Assembly (NCBI GenBank): GCA_949051815.1
Contig: CARQVR010000004.1
Span: 62,938-126,937, forward strand
Length of the DNA: 64,000 nt
Direction of reading: 5' to 3'
Source of the DNA: an uncultured Lachnospiraceae bacterium
GTDB taxonomy: Bacteria; Bacillota; Clostridia; Lachnospirales; Lachnospiraceae
A program made the translations under genes and the position numbers. The notes below the pieces were generated by a model. That model did not search any database, was not told the origin of the DNA, and saw only the letters and a program-made list of their open reading frames with translations. Positions 52,259 through 60,174 of the stretch are shown here, in pieces. Each line of letters opens with the position of its first letter. Within the stretch, counting starts at the first letter, position 1.

Positions 52259-52388
52259 AGCAATCTCCATTCCGGATCCGTGTGATTTTTCATACGGACA
52301 CCTTCCTTCTGACATTTCGTCCCTGCCGTTTTTCCTGTCACATGATCTGTTTAAATTATACTGAGTTTCCCCCGCAAAGAAAAGCAAA

Positions 52389-52895
52389 TTATTTCAGTCC
52401 CAGAAAAAACTCTGTCCCGCCCACCACGCGCTCCGATATCAGCAAAAGTCTGCTTTTCAAAAACGGCGAGAGCGCATCCCTTGCCGCCTGTGCGTCCGAA
52501 ACCTCATGATTCCCGTCCGTAAACACCAGAACCACCTTGCTTCTGGCATGAAACTTTTTCAAATACGCAAACAGCTCCTCATACCTCTTTTTCTGCGGGC
52601 AGGAACAATACTCCCCAAACGCCCCTCCCGTCGTCAGCATGGCCATCGGCGTCACCTTCGAAGATATTTCCTGTCCCCAGAATACGAGATTGAGCCGCAC
52701 ATTACGAAAAATCTCATTGCTCCGCTTTAACGCCCTGACCACGGCGGCCACCGCTTCGCCGAAATCTTCCTGTTCCAGAGACGTGTCAATCACGATTGTC
52801 ATTTCCAGATTGCCGCCCCGATAATTTCCGGGCACATGCAAAATTCCGTCCACCCGCCTGGCAATCTGTAGAGCACCTATCTCTGAAATCTCCAT
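52389..52895 (-). CDS. VWA-like domain protein of unknown function
   Basis: 168 residues. The sequence MTIVIDTSLEQEDFG and, later, VVLVFTDGNHEVSD resemble the first and last metal-adhesion strands of a von Willebrand A fold, with TTGG in between, but the canonical DxSxS is reduced to DTS. No signal peptide, so cytoplasmic. It begins 21 bases after the stop of the InlB-repeat surface protein, suggesting co-transcription. Function unknown. Confidence 0.65.
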   Translation of the reverse strand: MEISEIGALQIARRVDGILHVPGNYRGGNLEMTIVIDTSLEQEDFGEAVAAVVRALKRSNEIFRNVRLNLVFWGQEISSKVTPMAMLTTGGAFGEYCSCPQKKRYEELFAYLKKFHARSKVVLVFTDGNHEVSDAQAARDALSPFLKSRLLLISERVVGGTEFFLGLK

Positions 52896-52916
52896 GTCCG
52901 CATCCTTCCCCGGTTT

Positions 52917-54947
52917 CTATCTTCTCTTTTTTCCGGCAATATACAGTATCCCCGTCACCGTCACGGCCATCGCCAGCAGAACAATCACAATCCCTGCCGC
53001 GTTTCGCATCCCACGGTTTTTGTCCGCTCCCGTTTCCCTGTCTTTCACATTCCAGTCGATATAGGCAATCGCATACGGCGAAAATTTGTCGGTAGAAAAC
53101 GTGATCGTGTCCGGATTGTCGTCCTCGTCCGCAAGCTGCGCGAATTCCCGGCTGCCGTCTTCCTTTGTATGTAACCGCAAAACATAAAACTGCCGTTTCT
53201 CCACCTTTAAGTGTTCCGGCACATCTATCACCACCTGCAATGCCGTCGGAAGCTCGGAAATCGTCTGCGTCTCACCCTGCTTCCTGGCCGTAAGAGATAC
53301 CTCAAAATACTGCCCTATGCTCATGCCCGGCAGCTTATTCTCCGCAAAGTCTTTCTGTACCTGCGCAGGCTCCTTCCCGTTGGCGTCCTCTATGTACAGA
53401 TGAATGGCCGCCGGCGCGTTCCCCCGCAGCAGCTCCATCTTCTCCTCCCCGCTCAGGAAATAGTCCACGACCGCTTCAAAATTATAATATGAGACTTCCT
53501 GCTCCGCCTCCGAAAAATCATTGTGAATCGTCACCTGCAGATCTCCGGTCTCCAGCGCGCCGCTCATCAGCTCTGCGTCGTTGTTGCCCTTCACAAGCCG
53601 CTCCGCCTCCTCCACGGAAACGTCCAGATGTTTTAAGGTACCGGTCAGCCCACTCTCCTGTGTGTGCCCGTCAAAATCCTCCCGCGCCCCTTCGTCATCG
53701 TTTTTTTCCGTGTCTTTCTCCTGCTCCGGCTCGTCTTTTTCTTCTTTCTTATCCTGACCGGTTTCGGGATGCTGCCCTGCCGCTTCTGTTTTCTGATCCG
53801 GCTTCTTGTCTGTCTGCGCCGGTTTTTCCGTCGTCTGCGCACTGTTTTTATCTTTTGCCGCAGATTCCGCAAAATCCACGGAAATCGTATGATTGTCCCT
53901 CACATCGGTAAAATGAAAGGAATCCATCCAGCCTACCGCTTTTCCGTCCACGTACACTGTCTTGACAGCATATCCGCTTTTGGGCGTTATGGTATAGAAA
54001 AGGCTCTCACCTTCCTTAACCGTACTTTTCCCCGCAGGCATAATCGTGCCGTTTTCCGAGGATGCGGAAGCGGTGATGGTATAAGTTTGCGGCTGCTCGT
54101 TTTTCCTGGAAAACACCGCGGTAAACGTGCGGGAGCCGGTGATGCGGTCCAACTGCATCCTGCTGTCTTTACTGACCGTATTCCCGTTTTCCGTCCAGCC
54201 GTCAAACTGATATCCGGCCTTCGCCCAAGCCTCCAGCGCCAGTCCCTCTCCATACGTTACATCCCGGCTTTCCGTCGCTGTTCCGGCATTGGTATCATTG
54301 ACATTGACGGTAATCCGGCATTTTACCGGCTGAAACTCCGCCACGTACGTCGCGTCGCCGCGCACATTATTAACCGTGTACTGCGAATCCTGAGAGACCC
54401 GGTTCCCGTTTAACGTCCAGCCCTCAAAGTTAAATCCCTCATTCGGGGAAGCCGAAATCACGGCGTTATCTCCCTCTTTTACCGTGCCGCCGCCATTCAC
54501 CGTACCGCCGTTTTCCACAGAAGCCTTCACCCGCAAATTGTAAGTATCGGCCTGCACAAATACAAGCGCCGTCGCACTGTAATTGCTGTCCTGTCTGGAA
54601 ACCGCTTTCACCACGATGGAGGGGGCGTTTTCATCAGAAGCCACGTTTAAAACCCCGTTCACGTCAATAAAAGTGCTCTGGCTCGTATGTCCGGAAACAC
54701 TCCACACAACCTCTTTGCTGTAATCATTTACCCCGGCCACATACGCTGTGAAGCTGCATTTCGCATCCCGAAAAACAACCGTAGTTCCGGGAGAAATGCT
54801 GACTGACGTAATAAACGGCCGTTCCACGCTGTCATCCGCCGCTTCATCGGAGACGACCTGCGCCGCGCGGCAAGGAATCACCGTGGAAAAAAGCATGTGT
54901 GCCAGCAGGATATAGGCCCCGATACGGCGTATGGTTTTTCTTTTCAT
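52917..54947 (-). CDS. Cell-surface protein with InlB-type B repeats and C-terminal anchor helix
   Basis: 676 residues. Signal peptide about 1-29 (IGAYILLAHMLFSTVIPCRA), a BIG_2-like domain about 40-135, then three divergent InlB B-repeats recognisable by GFNFEGWTLNGNRV, GYQFDGWTENGNTV and GYAVKTVYVDGKAVGWMDSF. A Lys/Glu/Gln-rich spacer (about 365-430) precedes a further domain, and a C-terminal membrane helix (AAGIVIVLLAMAVTVTGILYIAG) followed by KKRR replaces a sortase signal. Probably an adhesive or stalk-like surface protein. The ATG at 54947 has GGAG at six bases; 54959 is also in frame. A structured 5' element lies 24 bases upstream. Confidence 0.82.
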   Translation of the reverse strand: MKRKTIRRIGAYILLAHMLFSTVIPCRAAQVVSDEAADDSVERPFITSVSISPGTTVVFRDAKCSFTAYVAGVNDYSKEVVWSVSGHTSQSTFIDVNGVLNVASDENAPSIVVKAVSRQDSNYSATALVFVQADTYNLRVKASVENGGTVNGGGTVKEGDNAVISASPNEGFNFEGWTLNGNRVSQDSQYTVNNVRGDATYVAEFQPVKCRITVNVNDTNAGTATESRDVTYGEGLALEAWAKAGYQFDGWTENGNTVSKDSRMQLDRITGSRTFTAVFSRKNEQPQTYTITASASSENGTIMPAGKSTVKEGESLFYTITPKSGYAVKTVYVDGKAVGWMDSFHFTDVRDNHTISVDFAESAAKDKNSAQTTEKPAQTDKKPDQKTEAAGQHPETGQDKKEEKDEPEQEKDTEKNDDEGAREDFDGHTQESGLTGTLKHLDVSVEEAERLVKGNNDAELMSGALETGDLQVTIHNDFSEAEQEVSYYNFEAVVDYFLSGEEKMELLRGNAPAAIHLYIEDANGKEPAQVQKDFAENKLPGMSIGQYFEVSLTARKQGETQTISELPTALQVVIDVPEHLKVEKRQFYVLRLHTKEDGSREFAQLADEDDNPDTITFSTDKFSPYAIAYIDWNVKDRETGADKNRGMRNAAGIVIVLLAMAVTVTGILYIAGKKRR

Positions 54948-54971
54948 ATTTTTCTCCATTCCGAAGCGTTT

Positions 54972-55039
54972 TGCGCTGAAAACGCGGGCAGAATTCAGGA
55001 GTTTTCCGGAGGAATACTCCGATTCTGCTCTGCGATCAA
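54972..55039 (-). repeat. Structured 5' element, copy 2 of 2
   Basis: 68 bp, matching 8088-8153. The 23-bp hairpin core differs from copy 1 at one loop base. The outer stem is CAGAAT/ATTCTG here and GGAAA/TTTCC in copy 1, a compensatory replacement. The invariant tail CTGCGATCAA is at 55030-55039. It lies 24 bases upstream of the surface-protein start. Confidence 0.7.
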
Positions 55040-55129
55040 TAGAATTTGTGTCGGTTCATCTGTCTATAGTATAATGCAGATAACCTGATTTGACAAATCC
55101 GGTATTTCTCTTCTGCCAAAGAAAAGAGG

Positions 55130-55162
55130 AAAAGGCTGCGGCTAAATGAGCCACGGCCTTTT
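55130..55162 (-). terminator. Terminator of the superoxide dismutase gene
   Basis: Arms AAAAGGC and GCCTTTT with an inner GGCT/AGCC stem, 8 bases after the stop at 55171, followed by TTTTCC on the minus strand. Confidence 0.7.
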
Positions 55163-55170
55163 GCATGTTT

Positions 55171-55668
55171 TCAGGCGGTCCATTCTATCGTTCCGCAGGC
55201 TATTTTGTTTCCGGCATTTCCGGCCGGTTGGGACGTAAAGTCATCGGGCTTTTCATGTATAATTACAGATCGCCCGATAATCTCCTGAATGCTGAACCTC
55301 TTATCATAAAAGACGCCAAACGCATATCCCTGATTGCCAAGAAGGGGCGGCATGTCGCCGGCATGGTCGGGATGTTCCGCATTTCCGGGGTTATAATGCA
55401 GTCCCGTATGGCTGAAATGATCGCTGCAATCTCCCGATTCATGTATATGCATGGCGTAGAAGCTGCTGTTTCCGGAGAGCCCGGCATTAGGAAGCCCGAA
55501 GATTTCTGCCTCCACCAGCACACCGCCGTAGGAAGTGTGATAAAATCTGACCGAACCGCTTAAACCGGGGTACTGCTCACTGCCGTTTATCCACGCTATG
55601 GCGCCCGGGTAATTGCGGATCAGAAGCTGCGTAAAGGCGGTTGCCGGTGTAATTTCATAATTGGGCAT
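55171..55668 (-). CDS. sodC: Cu/Zn superoxide dismutase, cytoplasmic form
   Basis: 165 residues, no signal peptide. All seven metal ligands are recognisable: His-His in YAMHIHESGDC, bridging His in LHYNP, Zn His-His-Asp in EHPDHAGDM, and Cu His in VIIHEKPDDF. The disulfide Cys pair (GDCSD and IACGTIEW) is present. The active-site Arg that normally precedes LACG is Lys here (GNKIACG). It converts superoxide to oxygen and peroxide if active. A cytosolic Cu/Zn enzyme in an anaerobe is unusual. GGGAG lies before the ATG. Single gene with its own terminator. Confidence 0.85.
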   Translation of the reverse strand: MPNYEITPATAFTQLLIRNYPGAIAWINGSEQYPGLSGSVRFYHTSYGGVLVEAEIFGLPNAGLSGNSSFYAMHIHESGDCSDHFSHTGLHYNPGNAEHPDHAGDMPPLLGNQGYAFGVFYDKRFSIQEIIGRSVIIHEKPDDFTSQPAGNAGNKIACGTIEWTA

Positions 55669-55846
55669 AGGATAACTCCCACATGTTTTAAAGTTATTTT
55701 ATGACGCCCTTTTAAAGTGGTGAGAGCCGGAAAAACTTTTGATATGCAGTGACACCATTCACCAAACTTCGACATATAATACAGTAAAAGTAAAACCCAC
55801 TTGCGAACCCGATAAGCCTTTGCAAGATATGGAGCAGGGAGCAGAA

Positions 55847-56725
55847 ATGTCAAAAGAAGCAGAATGGGATAAGCGTTTTAACATTGGCGTTGATTCCATC
55901 GACAAAGCACACCGAAAGCTGTTTTCTATCGTACACCGGCTGATGGCGTTAAGCAAAAATGAAAGCAGCGGACAATGGGCATGTGCCGAGGGCATCAAAT
56001 ATTTTAAAAACTACGCCATTCAGCACTTCGCGGATGAAGAAGCTTATATGCAGTCGATCAGTTACGCCGGATATGAAATACACAAGCGCCTGCACGACGA
56101 TATGCGCTTCAAGACTCTGCCGGCCCTCGAAAAGGATCTCACGGCATCCGGCTATTCCGAAGAATCCATCCAGCATTTTATCGGGATCTGCGTCGGGTGG
56201 CTCACCGCCCATATCATCATTGAAGACCGCGCCATCGCCGGATTGATTTCCAATAAGTGGAAGACGGATCACACCGGAGAAGAAATGACAGCTCTGGAAA
56301 ACGCATTGGCCGACACCATTCGGGAGGTTTTCCAGCTTCCCACGGAAATTGTCAGCGAACATTACAGCGGCGAAAATTTCGGCCGGAGTATGATTATCCG
56401 GCTGACCTACCTCTCAACAGACCGCGAAGAAGTCCGGGTTTTCATGGCCCTGGAAGAAAGTCTTGTTCTGCGGGCCGTGAGTTCTATCCTGAATGTCCCT
56501 TTAAATAAAATGGATCAGCTTGTCATGGCCATCGGCAAGGAACTTGCAATCCAGATCACGGAGCAGGTTGCCATACGTTGCGATCTGGCCTGGCAGTACC
56601 AACTGGAAAGCAGTCATTTTATGACCCCGGAACAATTCCTGCAATCTTTCTACGCGGGCGCTTTTGGCTACAGCCTGCTTTTTAATACAGGCTGCGGTTA
56701 CTTTGCCTTTGTGGTAGATCTTTGA
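55847..56725 (+). CDS. Bacteriohemerythrin fused to a CheX-like domain
   Basis: 292 residues. The N-terminal hemerythrin domain (about 1-140) has the di-iron ligand pattern: His in KAHRKLF, HxxxE in HFADEEAY, HxxxH in HKRLHDD and HxxxxD in HIIIEDR. It should bind oxygen. The C-terminal half (about 155-292) resembles CheX, but the phosphatase motif ELAN reads ELAI, so catalysis is doubtful. An oxygen-linked input to chemotaxis or a binding-only module is plausible. The ATG at 55847 has GGGAG five bases upstream and is preferred to 55739 or 55829. Confidence 0.8.
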   Translation: MSKEAEWDKRFNIGVDSIDKAHRKLFSIVHRLMALSKNESSGQWACAEGIKYFKNYAIQHFADEEAYMQSISYAGYEIHKRLHDDMRFKTLPALEKDLTASGYSEESIQHFIGICVGWLTAHIIIEDRAIAGLISNKWKTDHTGEEMTALENALADTIREVFQLPTEIVSEHYSGENFGRSMIIRLTYLSTDREEVRVFMALEESLVLRAVSSILNVPLNKMDQLVMAIGKELAIQITEQVAIRCDLAWQYQLESSHFMTPEQFLQSFYAGAFGYSLLFNTGCGYFAFVVDL

Positions 56726-56743
56726 GCCGCGCGGGCATCGGAG

Positions 56744-57478
56744 CTAATTATCACAGCCATGTCCGCCGCCGTGATCGTTTCCGTGATGCTCCTGTCCGCC
56801 GCCGGTCTGCCCGCCGTGGGTGCAGGCATCGATCCGGTCCCGCAGCTCTCCCATGGTCATCCCATGACAGTCCTCAATCGTAACGTTCTCATCGTATTCC
56901 AAAAGCTCCAGATAAGTTCTGTATTTCCCGAACGACATTTCATGCCGGTGCGCCTCCTCCCGACAGGAATGGTCGCTTGTATAAGTCAGCGTTTCATATT
57001 TCTCCGTAAGGCCGCTGGCATGAATCTCCTCAAAGATCTCCTCCGGCCGGTCTGCAATCACTGTAAAGACCAAAACGGCATTTTCATCCAGATATCCGCT
57101 ATATTTCCCGTCGTTTAGCAAGCGGTCGATAGCCTGCATATAAGAAACATTTTTCAGCGGTATCTGCTCTATCATTCCTTTGCCATCGTCATTGTATGCT
57201 TCCGTTGACACCACTCTGCCGAAACGGTTGACGCCAAGCTCGATAGACGGATTCACGTCAATGCTAATGTAGGAAACCGGCCTTCTGTACACGGAATGCC
57301 CGCCAGCCACGATCAGGCACAGCAGCGCAGCAGCCGCCAGCGCAAGGCCCGGAACAAACTGCGAATGGGCACGGCGTTTTCTCCCCTGCTGCCCGTTCAG
57401 GTATCGCAATGTTTTTTGTTTCAATTCTTCCGTTGCCTGTATATTTTTCAGGCTGTCCCGAATCGGATTCATGCCCAC
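56744..57478 (-). CDS. Anti-sigma factor with RsgI-like domain and His/Gly-rich tail
   Basis: 244 residues. A cytoplasmic N-terminal segment (about 1-42) likely binds the sigma factor. One membrane helix follows (about 44-62, GLALAAAALLCLIVAGG), then an extracellular domain with YISIDVNPSIELGVNRFGRVV, diagnostic of RsgI-type anti-sigma factors. The last 25 residues are ACTHGGQTGGGQEHHGNDHG and beyond, His/Gly-rich with Cys, a probable metal-binding tail. Its start overlaps the end of the sigma gene by 10 bases, the standard pairing. Confidence 0.85.
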   Translation of the reverse strand: MGMNPIRDSLKNIQATEELKQKTLRYLNGQQGRKRRAHSQFVPGLALAAAALLCLIVAGGHSVYRRPVSYISIDVNPSIELGVNRFGRVVSTEAYNDDGKGMIEQIPLKNVSYMQAIDRLLNDGKYSGYLDENAVLVFTVIADRPEEIFEEIHASGLTEKYETLTYTSDHSCREEAHRHEMSFGKYRTYLELLEYDENVTIEDCHGMTMGELRDRIDACTHGGQTGGGQEHHGNDHGGGHGCDN

Positions 57479-57948
57479 TCACCTCCTAGCTTTTCCCGCA
57501 GCAAAACCTTTGCTCTGGCAAGCCACGTATATACCGTGTTTTCCTTCCGCCCCAGTATGCCCGCAATCTCTACCGCCGAATAGCCTTCATAATAGTATAG
57601 ATAAATGACACTCCGGTACTTCTCCGGAAGCTTCAAAACCACGTCTAAAATCTCTTCCGCCGTATCGTCAAGCGCCTCCCTCTCCTCTGCAATGGCGTCA
57701 AGAGGCACCCACTGCCTTCGCGAAAAATATCTGAGCATATCTTTACAGGCGTTGATTGTAACCCTCGCAAACCACGCCTTCTCATGCTCACTGCTCTCAA
57801 AGGCGCCTTCATAAAGCATGTATTTCATATAGACATTCTGAAATACATCCTCCGTGTCGTGACGGTTTTTCAAATGTACAAAACAGATTCTACGCACCAT
57901 GTCCGCATAAGCTTCCATGGCGAGATTGAGTTCTTCCGCGCTTTTCAA
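57469..57948 (-). CDS. ECF-type RNA polymerase sigma factor
   Basis: 159 residues. Region 2 (about 10-75) with FVHLKNRHDTEDVFQNVYMKY, and region 4 (about 100-155) with LPEKYRSVIYLYYYEGYSAVEIAGILGRKENTVYTWLARAKVLLREKL. No region 3, as expected for ECF sigma factors. Held inactive by the membrane anti-sigma factor encoded immediately downstream. The His-rich secreted protein gene just upstream may belong to its regulon. Confidence 0.9.
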   Translation of the reverse strand: MKSAEELNLAMEAYADMVRRICFVHLKNRHDTEDVFQNVYMKYMLYEGAFESSEHEKAWFARVTINACKDMLRYFSRRQWVPLDAIAEEREALDDTAEEILDVVLKLPEKYRSVIYLYYYEGYSAVEIAGILGRKENTVYTWLARAKVLLREKLGGEWA

Positions 57949-58003
57949 GACTGCTCTCCTTCTGCTCCCAACCGGACAGGAAACTCCTGTACCACATACA
58001 AAA

Positions 58004-58024
58004 CCCCGCTGGTCTGCAGCGGGG
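58004..58024 (-). terminator. Terminator after the His-rich protein gene
   Basis: Arms CCCCGCTG and CAGCGGGG with 5-base loop, extended by ACAAA/TTTGT; on the minus strand followed by TTTTGT. It lies 17 bases after the stop at 58041. Confidence 0.75.
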
Positions 58025-58040
58025 CTTTGTGTTTTCTCCC

Positions 58041-58358
58041 TTAGTGATGGCCGGAATGATGACCGGAACCGCCGTGATGGCCGGAGCCACTGTCATGGCG
58101 GGGTTCCTCGTGATGGTAATTGTTATCATGGTTGTAGTTATCATCATGATACTCTTCATGATAATAGTAGCCGTCATAGTTACCGTTATCATACGCGCCG
58201 TCGTAGCTGCCGCCGCCACACCAGATCATGCAGCCGGTCTCGTAATCATAATAGTAGCTTCCTGCCGCTTCCTCCGCCGATGCCACCATTGTCGTACCGC
58301 CAATCATCATAGTCGCTGCTGCCACTGTCACCATCAGCTTTGCCAGTTTCCTTCTCAT
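58041..58358 (-). CDS. Small secreted His/Tyr/Gly-rich protein
   Basis: 105 residues. Signal peptide about 1-28 (LMVTVAAATMMIGGTTMVASA). The mature part is SYYYDYETGCMIWCGGGSYD followed by Tyr/Asn/Asp/His-rich sequence and a tail of HDSGSGHHGGSGHHSGHH type. Such tails bind Ni, Zn or Cu. It lies directly upstream of the ECF sigma / anti-sigma genes, whose anti-sigma also ends in a His-rich tail. GGAGG precedes the ATG. No family recognised. Confidence 0.75.
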   Translation of the reverse strand: MRRKLAKLMVTVAAATMMIGGTTMVASAEEAAGSYYYDYETGCMIWCGGGSYDGAYDNGNYDGYYYHEEYHDDNYNHDNNYHHEEPRHDSGSGHHGGSGHHSGHH

Positions 58359-58554
58359 ATCTTTTACCTCCGTTTACTTAATCTCTGTGATGCTGTTTCA
58401 TAAGTAATACGTCTGGCAAAGCCCATTCCTTTCATTCCCTGAAAAAATTTTTCGCTGCATTTACTTTAATAACAGTATAATGGAGACACAGCGATTTGAA
58501 AAGCTGAGATCGCGCCGGATTTCCCATACGCTTGTAATGATTTGACGCAGATCG

Positions 58555-59127
58555 TCAGTTGATTCCCGTTATGCGAAGCCCGCCCGCAACAGACTTAAAA
58601 ATAATGTTCGGTGTCGCATCTCCCATTACAATACCCGCCATGGACTCTTCCAGCGCCGAAACGTCTGCCGCCCCTATCGCCGCGCATCTTTCCTCCGTAA
58701 AAACAACGTCCGCTCCCAGCGCCATAAAAGCTTCCCTGTCATCGACAGCCTCGCCGTTTACCGCAAGCGGAAAGGCGCACAGATCCGCAAGCGCCTCCAT
58801 ATCTTTATCCGCCACCGCCGCCTGAATTTTTTCCGCAAAAACTGCCGTATCGCCATCCGCCGCTTTCTGCTCCAAATCACTGTAGCTGTTATTCTTTTCT
58901 TCCGTCTCACGCTCTGCCGCCGCGTCAGCCTCCTCCGTCGCGCTCTCTGCAGGCACATCCTCTGTCTCAGTCTCATCTGTCCCGGTCTCATCTGCCCCGC
59001 TCTCCGGCTGTATCACATCCACAGGCCTGATATCCACTGCCCCTGTTTCCTCCGGCTTCTGCGCGCCGCATCCCACGCATCCACAGACCATAATTCCCAC
59101 AATTACTAACCATTTCCACTTTTTCAT
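58555..59127 (-). CDS. Lipoprotein of unknown function
   Basis: 190 residues. Lipoprotein signal with lipobox CVGC (about 16-19), a Thr/Glu/Ala-rich linker (about 25-90), then a small domain (AEKIQAAVADKDMEALADLCAFPLAVNG ... ITGIN) that resembles an NTF2-like fold in layout. The ATG at 59127 with GGAGG is preferred to the longer frame from 59229. Monocistronic as far as can be seen. Function not assigned. Confidence 0.72.
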   Translation of the reverse strand: MKKWKWLVIVGIMVCGCVGCGAQKPEETGAVDIRPVDVIQPESGADETGTDETETEDVPAESATEEADAAAERETEEKNNSYSDLEQKAADGDTAVFAEKIQAAVADKDMEALADLCAFPLAVNGEAVDDREAFMALGADVVFTEERCAAIGAADVSALEESMAGIVMGDATPNIIFKSVAGGLRITGIN

Positions 59128-59288
59128 TTTTTCCTCCGCCTGCTCCTTTTCGACAAATTTTACTACATCACGAATTGTCAAATCCGCACCTACTATACTA
59201 TCTGTCCCCGTTTTTTTCGTCAATTTCACTTCTTCGCATTTTCCTGTTAATTTTTCGCAATCATCCCCAAATTTCCCTGAAAAGCCGG

Positions 59289-59318
59289 TTGATAAACACT
59301 CCTAAGGCTCGATATAAT
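59289..59318 (+). promoter_or_regulatory. Promoter of the LytTR regulator-kinase pair
   Basis: TTGATA (59289-59294), 18-bp spacer, TATAAT (59313-59318), about 100 bases ahead of the start codon. Confidence 0.75.
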
Positions 59319-59427
59319 TTATATTAGTACACCGAAAAGCTGATTACTTATTATTCGATATACCAGCATAACAACATTTCGACAAGCTTTTCAAAATACA
59401 GCTAAATGGAAAGGAATTGATTGTACT

Positions 59428-60174
59428 ATGAAAATCACAATCTGCGACGACAGCATCAAGGATCTCCTGCATACGGAGAAGCTGTTGTTAAAATATAAAT
59501 CACTGTATCCTGACAAAGATTTTGAACTGGAAAAATTTTCCGACCCCTCCAGACTGTATCAGAGAATATCAGCGGGCAAGTTGACAGATATTTATATACT
59601 GGATATGCTGATGCCGAGACGGACCGGAATCGACATAGGCAACCTGATCCGGACATCCGGCCGCGAGAGCGTGATTATTTACATTACCTCCTCGGAGGAT
59701 TACGCTCTGGATGCCTACGGCGTGCACGCGGTAAGATATCTCCTGAAACCCATTGATGAAAACAGGCTGTTTGAAGCGTTGGACTATTCTTTTTCCTACG
59801 CTAAACTGCGCGTGGATTCCCTGTGTCTGATCAAGACAAAGGCCGGGCTTTTGCAAAGGCCTTATTCCAAGATCGAATATGTGGAAAATGCCGGCCGAAA
59901 GCTGGAAGTGCATATGACGGACGGCGAGATACTGAAAAGTCTGTTTATCCGGAAATCTTTTGAGGAGGAGACGAGCGAGATTGCGGCGCAGAGAAATTTC
60001 CTCCAGATTCACAAGTCCTTTCTTGTCAATCTGGACTATGTAAAGCAGCTTACCACTGACAGCATCATCATGGAATCCGGCAAACGCCTTCCCGTCAGCC
60101 GGGCGAAAGCCGCTAACGTCAAACGGGAATATCTTCTCTTTGTCTCCGGCAATATCGGTGGGGGAATGACATGA
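59428..60174 (+). CDS. LytTR response regulator, AgrA type
   Basis: 248 residues. Receiver about 1-125 with acidic pair DD (8-9), phospho-acceptor Asp in DIYILDMLMPRRTG near 58 and Lys in YLLKPID near 106. LytTR DNA-binding domain about 140-240 (IEYVENAGRKLEVHMTDGEI ... FLQIHKSFLVNLDYVKQL). Such regulators commonly answer peptide signals. Its stop overlaps the start of the kinase gene (ATGA), so the two are translationally coupled. Confidence 0.9.
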   Translation: MKITICDDSIKDLLHTEKLLLKYKSLYPDKDFELEKFSDPSRLYQRISAGKLTDIYILDMLMPRRTGIDIGNLIRTSGRESVIIYITSSEDYALDAYGVHAVRYLLKPIDENRLFEALDYSFSYAKLRVDSLCLIKTKAGLLQRPYSKIEYVENAGRKLEVHMTDGEILKSLFIRKSFEEETSEIAAQRNFLQIHKSFLVNLDYVKQLTTDSIIMESGKRLPVSRAKAANVKREYLLFVSGNIGGGMT

